DNA from: Nephrotoma appendiculata
Taxonomy: Eukaryota; Arthropoda; Insecta; Diptera; Tipulidae
Assembly (NCBI GenBank): GCA_947310385.1
Contig: OX371224.1
Coordinates: 135,620,937 to 135,684,936 of the forward strand
Direction: 5' to 3'
DNA length: 64,000 nucleotides
Under the pieces are notes generated by a model. It searched no databases, had not been told where the DNA came from, and saw only the letters and a list, made by a program, of their open reading frames with translations. Shown here piece after piece: positions 21,099 through 33,824 of this stretch (the first letter of the stretch is position 1; the number at the start of each line of letters is the position of its first letter). The position numbers and the translations under genes are program-made.

Positions 21099-21186
21099 TG
21101 GCTTGACCGCGTATCGAACTTGCGTAAGTTCGGTGAGCCAACACAGTTGTGGTACACTTACTAACTGAACTACACTCACGACTATA
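21099..21186 (-). ncRNA. tRNA-like Pol III module 1 in the gypsy leader
   Basis: In element sense: A-box-like 'TAGTTCAGTTAGTAAG' (21157-21172) and B-box-like 'AGTTCGATACG' (21110-21120), with 36 nt between, the spacing found in tRNA genes. No complete cloverleaf folds by eye and no T-run follows directly. Probably a captured tRNA/SINE fragment; functional status unknown. Confidence 0.45.
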
Positions 21187-21482
21187 GCTGTGCGTCGTGT
21201 TTTATGTTAGTTAGTGTTATAACTGTTTTTATGTTTTATTTTATAGTTTTTATCACTCACTTAGGTTTTATGTGCGCCTGTTATTTTGTTAGCGTTTTTT
21301 TAATTTTATTGTACGCTTTTAATTATGTTGCACTATATTTATATTAGTTATAGTTTATTAATTTTAATTTAATTTTATTAATTGATTGTATGCACGTTTT
21401 CTAGATACATTACGAGAAAAAAAAAATGTGCTCTTGCGCGAAATTTTTCTTAACGGTTGAACCGTTTTATGACCGTTATACT

Positions 21483-21500
21483 CGCGCGTCGGGGTCACCA
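21483..21500 (-). promoter_or_regulatory. Primer-binding site
   Basis: Two bases inside the 5' LTR end, element sense reads 'TGGTGACCCCGACGCGCG', complementary to a tRNA 3' end finishing ...GGGGTCACCA. The primer tRNA species was not assigned. Confidence 0.8.
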
Positions 21501-21502
21501 GT

Positions 21503-21936
21503 TATAGTAGGTGTTACCGTGGTTTTATTATAAGTAATAACACTCACTATATTTATTTATTTTTGTAATAATTATTTATTTATTTAATATATATTATTAC
21601 AAAAATTATTATTTATAATTAGTTCACAAAATGGTGGGTGTGAACGATTGTTCGCGGCACTATCACTATATTATTTTCGTAAGAGACTGTGTCTCTTTTA
21701 ACTACTAAAACGCGACTCATTCTTTTTCGTTTCTTCTTTCCTTTCGTGTCTTCCCGATATTAATTCTCGATATTAATCGATAATCGATTAATATCGAGAT
21801 TCGCGAATGTAGTTGGCGAAATAGATATATTCAGCAAAACGAGCAATGCCTCGTAATTAAGCGGCGCGGTGTATAAATAGTTTTGCTACGAGGAGTGCCA
21901 CGAAGTGAAAAGGATTTTTCTGTTTGAGCCGCTACA
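21503..21936 (-). repeat. 5' LTR of the gypsy element
   Basis: Same sequence as 15579-16011 apart from a G/A (about 15652 vs 21577), a C/A (about 15899 vs 21824) and 'GTA' vs 'CG' near the U5 end. Begins 'TGTAGCGGCTC' next to the duplicated ATTC. Confidence 0.93.
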
Positions 21937-21940
21937 ATTC
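21937..21940. repeat. Target-site duplication (ATTC), right
   Basis: Identical to 15575-15578. Directly abuts 'ccgctaca', the LTR end. Confidence 0.88.
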
Positions 21941-23226
21941 CTGGCATTAGCAAAACAGTCCCTTGAATTTCCTACTTCCGCTTGGAAGCTGATGTTTTCG
22001 ATGCATGACCTCATATGATCGCGTTTCTTTTGTCGAAGGAATTTAATCGTGGCTTTCCTTGCGCGCAGATATTCTGCCTGAGTGCTTCTCGTGTTGCGAG
22101 CCAACCATTTTTCACGAAGCTTTCGTTTATTTTCGACCACCAGGCGGCATTGATCATCGAACCAATCATTGCGGGATCTCGGCGGTCTTCTGCCGATAGT
22201 ATTTTGCGCCGCGGTGGTTATGGCTGACTGTATAGCGTGCCACTGCTCCTGGATATTAGGAGGAGCTCCTTCGTTGTCGCTGGGCCGCTCTAAATAGTTA
22301 GTGACAGCTGATTGGTAACTCTGCAGTGACGCTTGGTCTTTTAGAGCATCGACATTCCATCGAACGGTTTTTTGTGCTTGTCTATTGAAGGTTGATGACA
22401 GTTTGCACTTATATTTAAATATGACAAGCACATGATCGCTGTCCATATCTGCACCTCTGTAAGATCTAACGTCAGATATGCTGGTGGAGTGTCTCTTGGA
22501 CACCATGACGTGATCGATTTGGTTTTCCGTTCTTCCATCATTCGATCTCCACGTTACTTTGTGAATTCTCTTATGTGGAAAAAACATACTTGATACAACT
22601 AAGTTGTACGTTATTGCCAGGTCGGTGACGCGTTGGCCGTTGTTGTTACTAGTTAGGTGCAGGCTGTTAGGACCAATGTGTGTTGTATTTTCTGCACTTC
22701 TACCGATTTTTGCATTAAAGTCTCCCACGATGATTTTAATGTCGTGGTGCGGTATGTTATTGATGACTTCCTCGAGCTCGACAAAGAAGAGATCTTTAAT
22801 GTCATCTGATATATCTTCGGTGGGTGCATGCACATTAACGATCGTGATGTTAAATTTATTAGTGCGAAGTCTGACCGTGCATATCCGCATTTTGATAGGG
22901 CGGAAATCGATGATATGGTGCTTCACGCGCCGATGGATGAGGAAGCCAACTCCAAATTCTCCTCCGTGCTGATGGCCGCTGTAATGAAGAGTGTAACCAT
23001 TGGTGGTGTCATGGATCCCACTCCCAGACCATCTAAGCTCTTGTAGTGCATGTACGTCTAATGTGTAACTTTTGGCTTGGTTCGAAAGGTTCTGGAGATC
23101 TCCAGGTCTTAAGAGGCTAAGCACGTTCCATGTTCCCATTTTTAAAGCGTTGTCCGTGTACAATTTCCGAGGTCGAGTTTGTGATGAATCCGATATGGTA
23201 ATCCGAGGCCTTTGTTCAAGGTTCAT
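21937..23226 (-). pseudogene. Non-LTR retrotransposon endonuclease (APE), N-terminal half of the split gene
   Basis: Apurinic-endonuclease-like domain that nicks the target to prime reverse transcription. Residues from the start ATG (23226): 'LKMGTWNVLSLLRPGDLQNL' (first Asn motif), 'LQELRWSG' (catalytic Glu), 'IVNVHAPTED', 'IIVGDFNAKIG' (Asp/Asn), 'VTWRSNDGRTENQIDHVMVS' and 'MDSDHVLVIFK' (catalytic Asp-His). All hallmark residues are present. A linker to the RT follows, ending at 'CFANARN', where the gypsy element enters. The frame continues at 15574. Read through the insertion, it ends in LTR-derived residues. Confidence 0.92.
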
Positions 23227-23640
23227 AACTTAAATGGTTTTTATGAGGGAAGGTTGTTGGCCTGCCGCTCAACCCGCTTGTTACGTGTGTGGGTCACGTA
23301 CTGGTGATAATCTTAAGGCATCCAGTCCTACCTTGAACACATTTATATAGCGAGCCGCTTGATACAAGACAGACGCCCGCTTCAGCCGCACCTAACCTGG
23401 AGAACAGACGCTGGTTTGGTATTGGTTTTGAGGCGCCAATAACCCGCCTTGACATGTAGTGTCCATGACTATAAACAGGATTTAGTCTGTTCGTCTCCAC
23501 TATACCGCCTGATTCATTTAGCGTTACCCAGAGAGCACCGCGAGGAGGTATGAATCTCGGACTTCGCCCTCCAATAGGCAGTAGATCAATACTGCCGTTA
23601 AATCGGTGATGATTACCCTACTCATTTATTTCCTTTTTGT
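23227..23640 (-). other. 5' leader of the non-LTR element
   Basis: GC-richer than the flanks, with a short open frame (23500-23294) of no recognised function. It probably carries the internal promoter. The 5' boundary is set by the return to AT-rich sequence at about 23640. Confidence 0.55.
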
Positions 23641-23740
23641 ATATTATTATTATTATATGTGACAAAAAATCGTATTGAAAATAAATGATAAGCCTGCGTG
23701 CTTTAAATACAAATAAAAAAAAAAAAAAAAAAAAAAAATT
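23641..23740 (+). other. A-tract boundary
   Basis: AT-rich sequence with 'aaataaatgataag' followed by an A-run of about 25 bp (about 23714-23738) directly against the satellite. It may be the poly(A) end of a plus-strand retrocopy, or slippage at the satellite edge. Confidence 0.5.
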
Positions 23741-24350
23741 GAATATGAATTGAATATAAATTGAATATTAATTGAATATGAATTGAATATGAATTGAATA
23801 TGAATTGAATATAAATTGAATATGAATTGAATATGGATTGAGTATGAATTGAATATGAATTGAATATGAATTGAATATGAATTGAATATGAATTACATAT
23901 GAATTGAATATGAATTGAATATGAATTGAATATGAATTGAATATGAATTGAATATGATATGAATATGAATTGAATATGAATTGAATATGAATTGAATATG
24001 AATTGAATATGAATTCAATATGTATTCAATATGATTTGAATATGAATTGAATATGAATTCAATATGAATTCAATATGAATTAAATATGAATTGAATATGA
24101 ATTGAATATGAATTGAATATGAATTGAATATGAATTGAATATGAATTGAATATGAATTGAATATGAATTGAATATGAATTGAATGTGAATTGAATACAAA
24201 TTGAATAAGAATTGAATATGAATTGAAAATGAATTGAAAGTGAATTGAATATTAATTGAAAATAAATTTAGTATGAATTTAATATAATATAACTATGAAT
24301 TGTATAAGAATTGAATCTGAATTGAATATGAATTGAATATGAACTGCATA
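23741..24350 (-). repeat. 11-bp satellite, GAATATGAATT orientation
   Basis: About 55 tandem copies of 'gaatatgaatt' with occasional substitutions. This orientation contains TGA stops in translation. It becomes irregular toward 24240-24350. Confidence 0.95.
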
Positions 24351-24394
24351 TAATTTTATATTAAATAAATATAAATATAATTTTATATTAAATA
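24351..24394. repeat. Orientation switch in the 11-bp satellite
   Basis: A duplicated AT-rich patch ('aattttatattaaataaa' twice) lies between the two satellite orientations. Confidence 0.8.
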
Positions 24395-27300
24395 AAAATA
24401 TATTCAATTCACATTCAATTTATATACATTTCATATTCAATTCTTATTCAATTTATATTGAATTCATATTAAATTCATATTCAATTCTTATTAAACTCAT
24501 ATTTAATTCTTATTCAATTCATATTCAATTCATATTTAATTCACATACATTTCATATTCAATTCATATTCAATTCATATTCAATTCTTAATCAATTCATA
24601 TTTAATTTTTATTATATTCATATTCAATTCATAATCAATTCATATTCAATTCTTATTCAATTCATAGTTAATTCATATTCAAATCATATTCAATTCATAT
24701 TCAATTCATATTCAATTCATATTCAATTCATATTCAATTCATAATCAATCCATATACAATTCATATTCAATTCATATTCAATTCATATACAATTAATATT
24801 ATATTATTCAATTACATATTCAATTCATATATTCAATTCATATTCAATTCATATTCAATTCATATTCAATTCATATTCAATTCATATTCAATTCATATTC
24901 AATTCATATTCAATTCATATTCAATTCATATTCAATTCATATTCAATTCATATTCAATTCATATTCAATTCATATTCAATTCATATTCAATTCATATATT
25001 CAATTCATATTCAATTTATATTCAATTCATATGTAATTCATATTCAATTCATATTCATTTCATATTCAATTCTTATTCAATATATATTCAGTTCATTTTC
25101 AATTCATATTCAATTTATATTCAATTCACATTCAATTCATATTTAATTCTTATTTAATTCATATTCAATTCATATTCAATTCATATATTCAATTCATATT
25201 CAATTCATATGTAATTCATATTCAATTCATATTCAATTCATATTCAATTCATATTCAATTCATATTCAATTCATATGTAATTCATATGTAATTCATATTT
25301 AATTCATATTCAATTCACATTCAATTCATATTCAATTCATATTCAATTCATATTCAATTCATATTCAATTCATATTGAATTCATATTCAATTCATATTCA
25401 ATTCATATTCAATTCACATTCAATACATATTCAATTCATATTCAATTCATATTTAATTCATATACATTTCATATTCAATTCATATTCAATTCTTAATCAA
25501 TTCATATTTAATTTTTATTATATTCATATTCAATTCATAATCAATTCATATTCAATTCATATTCAATTCATAGTTAATTCATATTCAAATCATATTCAAT
25601 TCATATTCAATTCGTATTCAATTCATATTCAATTCATATTCAATTCATAATCAATCCATATACAATTCATATTCAATTCATATACAATTAATATTATATT
25701 ATTCAATTACATATTCAATTCATATATTCAATTCATATTCAATTCATATGTAATTCATATTCAATTCATATTCAATTCATATTCAATTCATATTCAATTC
25801 ATATTCAATTCATATTCAATTCATATTCAATTCATATTCAATTCATATTCAATTCATATTCAATTCATATTCAATTCATATTCAATTCATATTCAATTCA
25901 TATTCAATTCATATATTCAATTCATATTCAATTTATATTCAATTCATATGTAATTCATATTCAATTCATATTCATTTCATATTCAATTCTTATTCAATAT
26001 ATATTCAGTTCATTTTCAATTCATATTCAATTTATATTCAATTCACATTCAATTCATATTTAATTCATATTCAATTCATATTCAATTCATATATTCAATT
26101 CATATTCAATTCATATGTAATTCATATTCAATTCATATTCAATTCATATTCAATTCATATTCAATTCATATTCAATTCATATTCAATTCATATGTAATTC
26201 ATATGTAATTCATATTTAATTCATATTCAATTCACATTCAATTCATATTCAATTCATATTCAATTCATATTCAATTCATATATTTAATTCATATTCAATT
26301 CATATTCAATTCATATTCAATTCATATTCAATTCATATTCAATTCATATTCAATTCATATTCAATTCATATTCAATTCATATTCAATTCATATTCAATTC
26401 ATATTCAATTCATATTCAATTCAGATGTAATTCATATGTAATTCATATTCAATTTATATTCAATTCACATTCAATTCATATTCAATTCATATTCAATTCA
26501 TATTCAATTCATATATTTAATTCATATACAATTCATATTCAATTCATATTCAATTCATATACAATTCATATTCAATTCTTATTCAATTCATATACATTTC
26601 ATATTCAATTTATATTCAATTCATATTCAATTCATATATTCAATTCATATTCAATTCATATTCAATTCATATTCAATTCATATTTAATTCATATTCAATT
26701 CATATTCAGTTCATATTCAATTCATATTCAGTTCATATTCAATTCATATTCAATTCACATTCAATTCATATTCAATTCATATTCAATTCACATTCAATTC
26801 ATATTCGATTCGTATTCAATTCATATTCAATTCATATTCAATTCATATTCAATTCATATTCAATTCATATTCAATTCATATTCAATTCATATTCAATTCA
26901 TATTCAATTCATATTCAATTCATATTCAATTCATATTCAATTCATATTCAATTCATATTCAATTTATATTCAATTCATATTCAATTCATATTCAATTCAT
27001 ATTCAATTCATATTCAATTCATATTCAATTCATATTCAATTCATATTCAATTCATATTCAATTCATATTCAATTCATATTCAATTCATATTCAATTCATA
27101 TTCAATTCATATTCAATTCATATTCAATTCATATTCAATTCATATTCAATTCATATTCAATTCATATTCAATTCATATTCAATTCATATTCAATTCATAT
27201 ATTCAATTCATATTCAATTTATATTCAATTCATATGTAATTCATATTCAATTCATATTCATTTCATATTCAATTCTTATTCCATATATATTCAGTTCATT

Positions 27301-28430
27301 TTCAATTCATATTCAATTTATATTCAATTCACATTCAATTCATATTTAATTCTTATTTAATTCATATTCAATTCATATTCAATTCATATGTAATTCATAT
27401 TCAATTCATATTCAATTCATATTCAATTCATATTCAATTCATATTCAATTCATATGTAATTCATATGTAATTCATATTTAATTCATATTCAATTCACATT
27501 CAATTCATATTCAATTCATATTCAATTCATATTCAATTCATATATATAATTCATATTCAATTCATATTCAATTCATATTCAATTCATATTCAATTCATAT
27601 TCAATTCATATTCAATTCATATTCAATTCATATTCAATTCATATTCAATTCATATTCAATTCATATTCAATTCATATTCAATTCATATTCAATTCATATT
27701 CAATTCATATTCAATTCATATTCAATTCATATTCAATTCATATTCAATTCATATTCAATTCATATATTCAATTCATATTCAATTCATATTCAATTCATAT
27801 TCAATTCATATTCAATTCATATGTAATTCATATTCAATTAATATTCAATTTTTATTCAATTTATATTCAGTTCATAATTAATTCATATTCAATTCATATT
27901 CAATTCATATACAATTCATATTCAATTCATATTCAATTCATATACAATTCATATTCAATTCATATTCAATTCATATTCAATTCATATTCAGTTCATATTC
28001 AATTCATATTCAATTCACATTCAATTCATATTCAATTCATATTCAATTCACATTCAATTCATATTCGATTCGTATTCAATTCATATTCAATTCATATTCA
28101 ATTCATATTCAATTCATATTCAATTCATATTCAATTCATATTCAATTCATATTCAATTCATATTCAATTCATATTCAATTCATATTCAATTCATATTCAA
28201 TTCATATTCAATTCATATTCAATTCATATTCAATTCATATTCAATTCATATTCAATTCATATTCAATTCATATTCAATTCATATTCAATTCATATTCAAT
28301 TCATATTCAATTCATGTTCAATTCATATTCAATTCATATTCAATTCATATTCAATTCATATTCAATTCACATTCAATACATATTCAATTCATATTCAATT
28401 CATATTCATTTCAAATTCAATTCATATTCC
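24395..28430 (+). repeat. 11-bp satellite, AATTCATATTC orientation, with higher-order repeats
   Basis: About 360 copies of 'aattcatattc'. Variant blocks recur far apart: 'tcttattcaatatatattca' at 25071 and 25988 (917 bp apart), with a one-base variant at 27274 (1,286 bp further). 'atattcgattcgtattc' occurs at 26801 and 28061, 1,260 bp apart. Long segments have therefore been duplicated as units. In this orientation the 11-bp unit is stop-free in all three frames, giving spurious open frames of an 11-residue periodicity (NSYSIHIQFIF); these are not genes. Confidence 0.95.
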
Positions 28431-30519
28431 TGTTACCTGGAAGCATCATTGATTTATGTGAATAAGGTTACATCAACGTGGAATGTTGTTTCAAATGTTA
28501 CCAACATGAGCTTAGGGTTCTATAATTGAACCTAAACGAATAATAATATATATACGAATAATAATATGTACAACAGTTGCGTCACGTTTTCTTGGTCTAT
28601 CTTGTGCATTACACTCAGGCATTTAATAGAACTATCTTGGGATAAATGTGCCAAGAATTAATATTAGATAATAATTTTCACTGGTTTGAAACAAATTGCT
28701 GGTCTCATTTGTCGCTCGTGTTATATCTTCACAAAGTAAGACTATAGTATTCTATAAAAGTTGCGTTCATTTAGTTTTCATACACTTTAGTTTACGACGT
28801 TAGCTCCATAAAGTTTTGGATAACTTTGGACTAGGTCATTTATTTTTCAATAATAAAAATTAGAAACTTATATTAGAAAGCAACCAAGATGTAAAACTCT
28901 ATGCTTGTGTAACATAGAAAAAATCTTGAGCTTTTTTATTCTTTTATTGTATGCTATTTATATACTTTCTACAGTTTTCTATATAGTTCGAGCTATATAC
29001 AGCTAATTCTTGTATAAAAAAAATATTACATTGCAAAAAAGCTAGAAGAACCTAGCTAGAGAGAAAAAATAAATAAAAATTCAACAAAAAGCGCAAAAAA
29101 AGTTAAATAAACTTTATTGTTTAGCATTAAGTATACGTTGTTGTTTTTGTTGGTGTTATTACTTTTATTATACGCGAGGTTGAAAATGTACCTATATTTT
29201 CCTATACGTATATAGCGTTTACGGTGCTGTGGTTGAATGAAAATGGCAAGAACATAGCGCGCAAATACAAAAGAAAATAAACTTTTCCGTTATATGGTAA
29301 GTTAGATTTGAATAATTTCTCATGATCGTTCAACATAAAACTTAAAATTTACTTTAAGCACAAATTTTTGCTTGGGAACAAAATGAATAGAATTTTCTTG
29401 CTAAAAATGTTTTTTGCTGAGTGTTTAGTTATGTGCCATAGGATTACGAAAGAAATGTGTCATGATTGTATAATCTATGTATTATGCCAAGGCAGAAAGT
29501 ATTTTTTTTAACGTATAGCGTGATTTTTATCTTAAATAATTCGTTTCGGTGCTCCATGGTACTCATTCTTGCGGTTTATATATGTTAACGTGAGAATTCG
29601 GGTGAATATTTCTCGCTATAAACACCTATGTATATTCGTATACGTATAAAATGAAGGTAAAACAATGATTGCCACAATTTAAGATGGAATTACCGTAAAT
29701 CCTTTTCGTATGGATATCTCATTGTTAGTTTTATGACGACATTGATACTAAGCTTATCGTACACAATTTGTAGGTAGTTGCCGTTTGTTATTTTATTATT
29801 ACAGCTATGTCACATTAATTCTGCGGTGAAAATAAAAATCTAAACCAATTCGTATGTGACATAGTTTCTGTTTCTTCATGAATTGAGTTGGCTGCATTTT
29901 TTTTAGTGGGCTGCTTGCACCAATTTGCAACGGTTATAAAATTTAATGCTGCTAAAACATATTCTTGTTTTACTTCAAATTTAGCCAGGGCTAAAAATTT
30001 GGCTAAACCTAACTAACCACTTTACGTTTTCCCAAAAAAATCAAAAAAAAATATCAGTTCTTAAATGTTGAAGATCATAATGAATTGTGAAAGGCTATGA
30101 AGTTCTAAATGAATTCGCGTATAAGTTTTATTAAAACATTACCCAGTTTTGCTGTACTCAACGATCAAACTTTGATCGATTTCCAGCTTCAAATTGAAAG
30201 CCACGCTTTCTATACCCAATTTGTTCATAATATCTTCAACATGACATTCTTAGTGACGGCGGTCAAATCCATTAATTTCGGGTGAATAAAAAAAAATCTT
30301 GTTTTTCTTCAAATGTAGCAAGGATAATTTCATTTTTATGGATTACTTTACATTATATTAAATTAGCAATCTCAAATGTAGAATTAGTCACCTCACTTGT
30401 TTTTCCTCGTCAAACAAAGTTCCAATGTCTTCCTAACCCAAATTAGCTCCCACTTAATCATAATATTTTCAAACGTTTTACATTCGCTTCAGTTTATTGT
30501 TATTCCTCTATCTTGCTTT
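28431..30519. other. AT-rich stretch without recognised genes
   Basis: No coding signal or clear repeat. Only A/T tracts and short low-complexity runs. Confidence 0.55.
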
Positions 30520-30694
30520 AAAGTTGATTCTTAAGTGCTTTTTTTGTTACATAACTAAAAATCCAAAATGTGCTTAACTCAGCTTTAACCCATTTTATAA
30601 AAATCAAATCAAAAGCATTAATTTATTCTCCATTAAAATCTTTGCGACTGTAGTCGGCTTCGTTGTATTTTCTCAGATTCCTGTAATTCATCGT
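30520..30694 (+). repeat. Dispersed repeat, second copy at 33825-34012
   Basis: Shares 'taaagttgat', 'acataactaaaaat' and best 'ctgtagtcggcttc' plus 'ctcagattcct' with 33825-34012, in the same order and orientation. Type unknown. Confidence 0.65.
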
Positions 30695-31149
30695 TATTTG
30701 TGCTGAATACACAGCGTATCGTGTGAGATGAAATGGTCCCATAGTCAATAGGTGAAAAATGGCTTACTTATCGAGATAGTTTGAGATCCTAGAGGCCCTC
30801 AGAATCAATCGATGAACAAACCCTTCGATAAATCGCAGTAATCTTCAAATTCACGGGCGATGCAGTCTACGCGCCAAACTCATACATAACATAAGTTCAA
30901 ACACTTAATTAATAATTTAGTACTTGTCTGGCCACGCAGCTCAACTAGTCGCTCGTTTGTGGTCAATCGAGATTCGCAAATGCAGGATTACTTTTAACCT
31001 AACAATTTAAATTATATTATACTTAATACAACCACACTGATTGCACGACTTTTTCTGTTGAACCTGTATTACTACACAGCCATCCGTTGTGGTGGAAACA
31101 CCGGTGCAAGCAATCGGGTCTAATCGTCAACCGGGATTCTAGCATCAGC

Positions 31150-31320
31150 AGAGCATTAGAGATCCCGTATCAAATGACCCATTACTGCACAATCTTTACC
31201 CCAGGACATTTTTTAATTGAAGAGGCATTAATCACGATAACTGAACCAATATTAGAGAACATATCACATGTAGCTACACAAATTATTGAAAAATTAGTTT
31301 CTAAAAAGTGTAGCAATTAA
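31150..31320 (+). pseudogene. Possible BEL/Pao pol C-terminal remnant
   Basis: Forward translation gives 'TPGHFLIEEALITITEP', close to the 'lTPaHFLIGrpL..lPEP' block just after the integrase of BEL/Pao retroelements. Only about 25 residues support this, with no other Pol motif nearby, so the call is weak. Confidence 0.3.
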
Positions 31321-31405
31321 TAGTGTAAATAGCGCACCTTTACTAAAAATATCCTCAAAAACGTTTATTTGATGCAAATATCGGGATCAAATTTTATTTT
31401 ATTTT
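31269..31405 (+). repeat. Dispersed repeat, second copy at 42392-42535
   Basis: Starts 'tgtagctacacaaatt' and continues through 'tctaaaaagtgtag', 'aatagtgtaaata', 'cacctttactaaaaa' and 'cgggatcaaattttat'. All recur in order at 42392-42535. Probably a transposon terminus. Confidence 0.75.
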
Positions 31406-31849
31406 AACTTATACTTAGCACCCCAACTTATAATTAGCACCCCAGTGCCAGCCGTATAATAGAAATCGCATAATCTTCCTGTATCGATATGGGCCCATAT
31501 AAATTTCTATGAAATTCGTCTACTCCAAAATCTGGGTGGGCCGGAAATAGCGAATGATGTTTTGAGATACGGAATTACTATTGCCAAAACACATTAACAA
31601 CAAATAATCGAAAAAAACTGGGATGGGATATTTTGTTGTTGTGTTTATAATTTAAATCGTTGTACAAAATGAAAAAACTGGGATGGAATAGAATAGTTTC
31701 GTGTAAAAATAATAAAAAAATCTTGGGATGAAAAACTGAGGCTCTGGTCAGCCTCAACTGAAGTGTAACATCAATAAAGTGAAGGAAATCGTCATTCATG
31801 TTTGAGAGAGATAGCCACTGAAGATTCTTCTCTCTCACAAATCAATTCG

Positions 31850-32235
31850 TACCATTGTACATGATTGTTTGGGCATGAAACGCGTTGCCACTCGACTAGT
31901 TCCGAAAGACCTGAATTTTCTTCAAAAACTGAATCGCGTAAAAGTCGCGAGTCTTTCCCGACCCAACATTCATAAAACGCATTATAATTGATGAAGAGAC
32001 ATGGGTTTACGAGTTTGACATGCAAGTCAACAAACTTCGAAATGGCACCTTCCAACTGAGTAGAAACTTAAAAAACCAAGTCAAATTCTATCAAAAGGCA
32101 AGGTAATGTTGACTGTTTCCTTTGATTATTGCGGTGTTACGGTAAATAAAGAATATTATCTGGGCATTATGTGGCGTTAGAGAGAGCAAATCCATTGAAA
32201 AAGGCCAGGGATCGATTTTGCTCAAAATATGACAT
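31850..32235 (+). pseudogene. Mariner transposase relic
   Basis: Forward frames show 'VHDCLGMKRVATRLVPKDLN' and 'FLQKLNRVKVA' (31870-31950), then 'EETWVYEFDMQ' (first catalytic Asp region, altered), 'KVMLTVSFDYCGV' and 'KEYYLGIM' (32100-32170). The order matches the catalytic half of a mariner. Frameshifts and stops are common and the HDN and PSDY motifs are missing, so it is truncated and dead. Confidence 0.75.
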
Positions 32236-33824
32236 GTTGACCAGAAGTATATAGTAGTGGTATGTGTGTTTGTGTTAGTGCGAATGTGCGCCATTTAATT
32301 ATTTTGGATATGACATTTCTACACCCAAAAAATAAAATGCAGTTAATCTGAATAAACCGTCAATTAAATTGAACATATGGCATTTGAAATAGCATCAACG
32401 AAGATGGGTAATCAATTTGATTACTTTTTATTCAAATTAAAAATTAAAGAGTATTTTTTTCAATATGACGAAATTTCTTCGAACTGAATAAACTGATTGA
32501 AGAAATGCAATTGATAAATTGACCAAATTTATTTAATTCAATTTGGATCAAGCTATCGACATGAATAAAATTTCGTCAAATTAAGAATTTTTACTGCTGT
32601 TTTAAATTAAAAAAAACGTTGATTTGAATAAATTTTTGTCATATTAATTCATTAAATTTAATAAAAGCATTGTTCAATCAAATAAAACGTAAATTTGAAG
32701 AAAATATTAGTCAATTCAGTGAAATTGTATTTATTGCAAAATTCAATTGTATTCATTTAATTTTTTATCGTGTTAACTAATATTATTATAACAATGATAT
32801 GAGGCATTATACCTGCACATAATGGTTACCATTGACGCACACTTTTTAAATGTGTGTGCTACTCAGGAACACATTTGATAACTTTTATAATTGCAAAGAT
32901 ATTACGTCGCGGAAAGGAATGTGTTCTAAGAATTGAAAAATATGTCAAGTTATTCCTTAAAAAATGAAAGATGTTTGCGTGAAGGTTGTATGACTGCTAC
33001 AGCAGCCAATTTCGCGAACGGGTTAACTCGCCACCCAAATACTTGATGAGATGTCAAAAATGTGATACGACGAGAGCACTAAAAAATTGAACCGATTTGT
33101 ACCGATTCATAATTTTTGATGCTTGCATTCGTAGAAAACAAACAAATATAACCTCTGAAAAATTTCACACATTATTATAAAATTGTATATTATACTCCTT
33201 ATACGTATACGAAAACATCATGGTTTGTCTGCCGAATTGACGATGATATGATGATATGATTGTTACAACGCAGGGCAGCTGTTAAACTGGTAGCCTATAG
33301 CGCATACTTTCGTTATGTGCCCATGCCAAATGTTCTCCCATTACTCTATACATCGCAGCAACTGAATTACTTGAGCACATGCATACTACCACTACTGAAC
33401 TCGATTATCACCTAATTATATAGAACAAAGAGATACATATGAGACACGATTCGGTGACCGAACTGACTAGGAATCCTGAACCTACGAGGGTCTCAAAAAC
33501 TACAGGATTAGGAAATGTTAAAGGTTCAAACTTTAAAGGACTAATTGAGCGAACTGTCGTTTACAACATACAATCCGGAATTTTCCTCTAAAGCTGCCAT
33601 CACGAATTCAAATTTCCCTAAATTAGTTTTTGGAATTTGTTAGTAATTTGTTATTAGGATTAGTTTTATTCTCATCCGTTCAACCCACCATAAAGATGAG
33701 TAGGAGTATATGTGATGATAATACTTGCTTTGTTTGTGTAATTCCGTCTGTTCCCGCTCTCACTTTAATACAATAATTTCAAACAATTCATCTACGCCTT
33801 GGTTTATACTTATCTTCATCTATC
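32236..33824. other. AT-rich stretch without recognised genes
   Basis: Nothing identifiable. A short 'gatgatatgatgatatga' run lies at about 33240-33260. Confidence 0.5.

Larger units (their letters stand above)
20038..21482 (-). other. Long untranslated leader of the gypsy element
   Basis: About 1.45 kb between primer-binding site and gag, very AT-rich, without a conserved open frame. It includes an (AT)n tract at about 20690-20716 and two tRNA-like modules in sense orientation. Such a long leader could hold packaging signals or an internal ribosome entry site, but nothing specific is visible. Confidence 0.75.
15579..21936 (-). mobile_element. Ty3/gypsy LTR retrotransposon, young, no env
   Basis: Two LTRs of 433/434 bp, ATTC target duplications, primer-binding site, gag, pol (protease, RT, RNase H, integrase) and polypurine tract are all present in the right order on the minus strand. 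Total 6,358 bp. The LTRs differ by two internal substitutions plus a small difference at the U5 end, implying recent insertion. There is no open frame between pol and the 3' LTR, so no envelope gene. The Gag knuckle type and pol order suggest a mag-like lineage (inference). Confidence 0.93.
13855..23640 (-). mobile_element. APE-type non-LTR retrotransposon, split by an LTR element
   Basis: A single minus-strand element running from a 5' leader (23640-23227) through endonuclease (23226-21937) and reverse transcriptase (15578-13877) to a short 3' end with a (GA) microsatellite (about 13855-13873 on the minus strand). The gypsy insertion (15579-21936) plus its duplicated ATTC accounts for the gap. 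Removing them leaves 2,988 bp, a multiple of three, open except for one TGA. A microsatellite 3' end and a fused EN-RT frame fit several APE clades; I do not assign one. Confidence 0.85.

Noticed and set aside
20442..21186. Functional tRNA genes
   Set aside because: A- and B-boxes are visible but T-arm and anticodon stems do not pair normally; called tRNA-like only.
25375..25650. Open frame of 91 codons with 11-residue repeats in the satellite
   Set aside because: The 11-bp unit is stop-free in all three forward frames, so long frames arise automatically. There is no start context or codon bias.
28314..28529. Open frame of 71 codons leaving the satellite
   Set aside because: Mostly satellite translation with a chance extension into flanking DNA.
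31578..32294. Minus-strand open frames near 31.6-32.3 kb
   Set aside because: They overlap the plus-strand mariner relic and have no motifs of their own.
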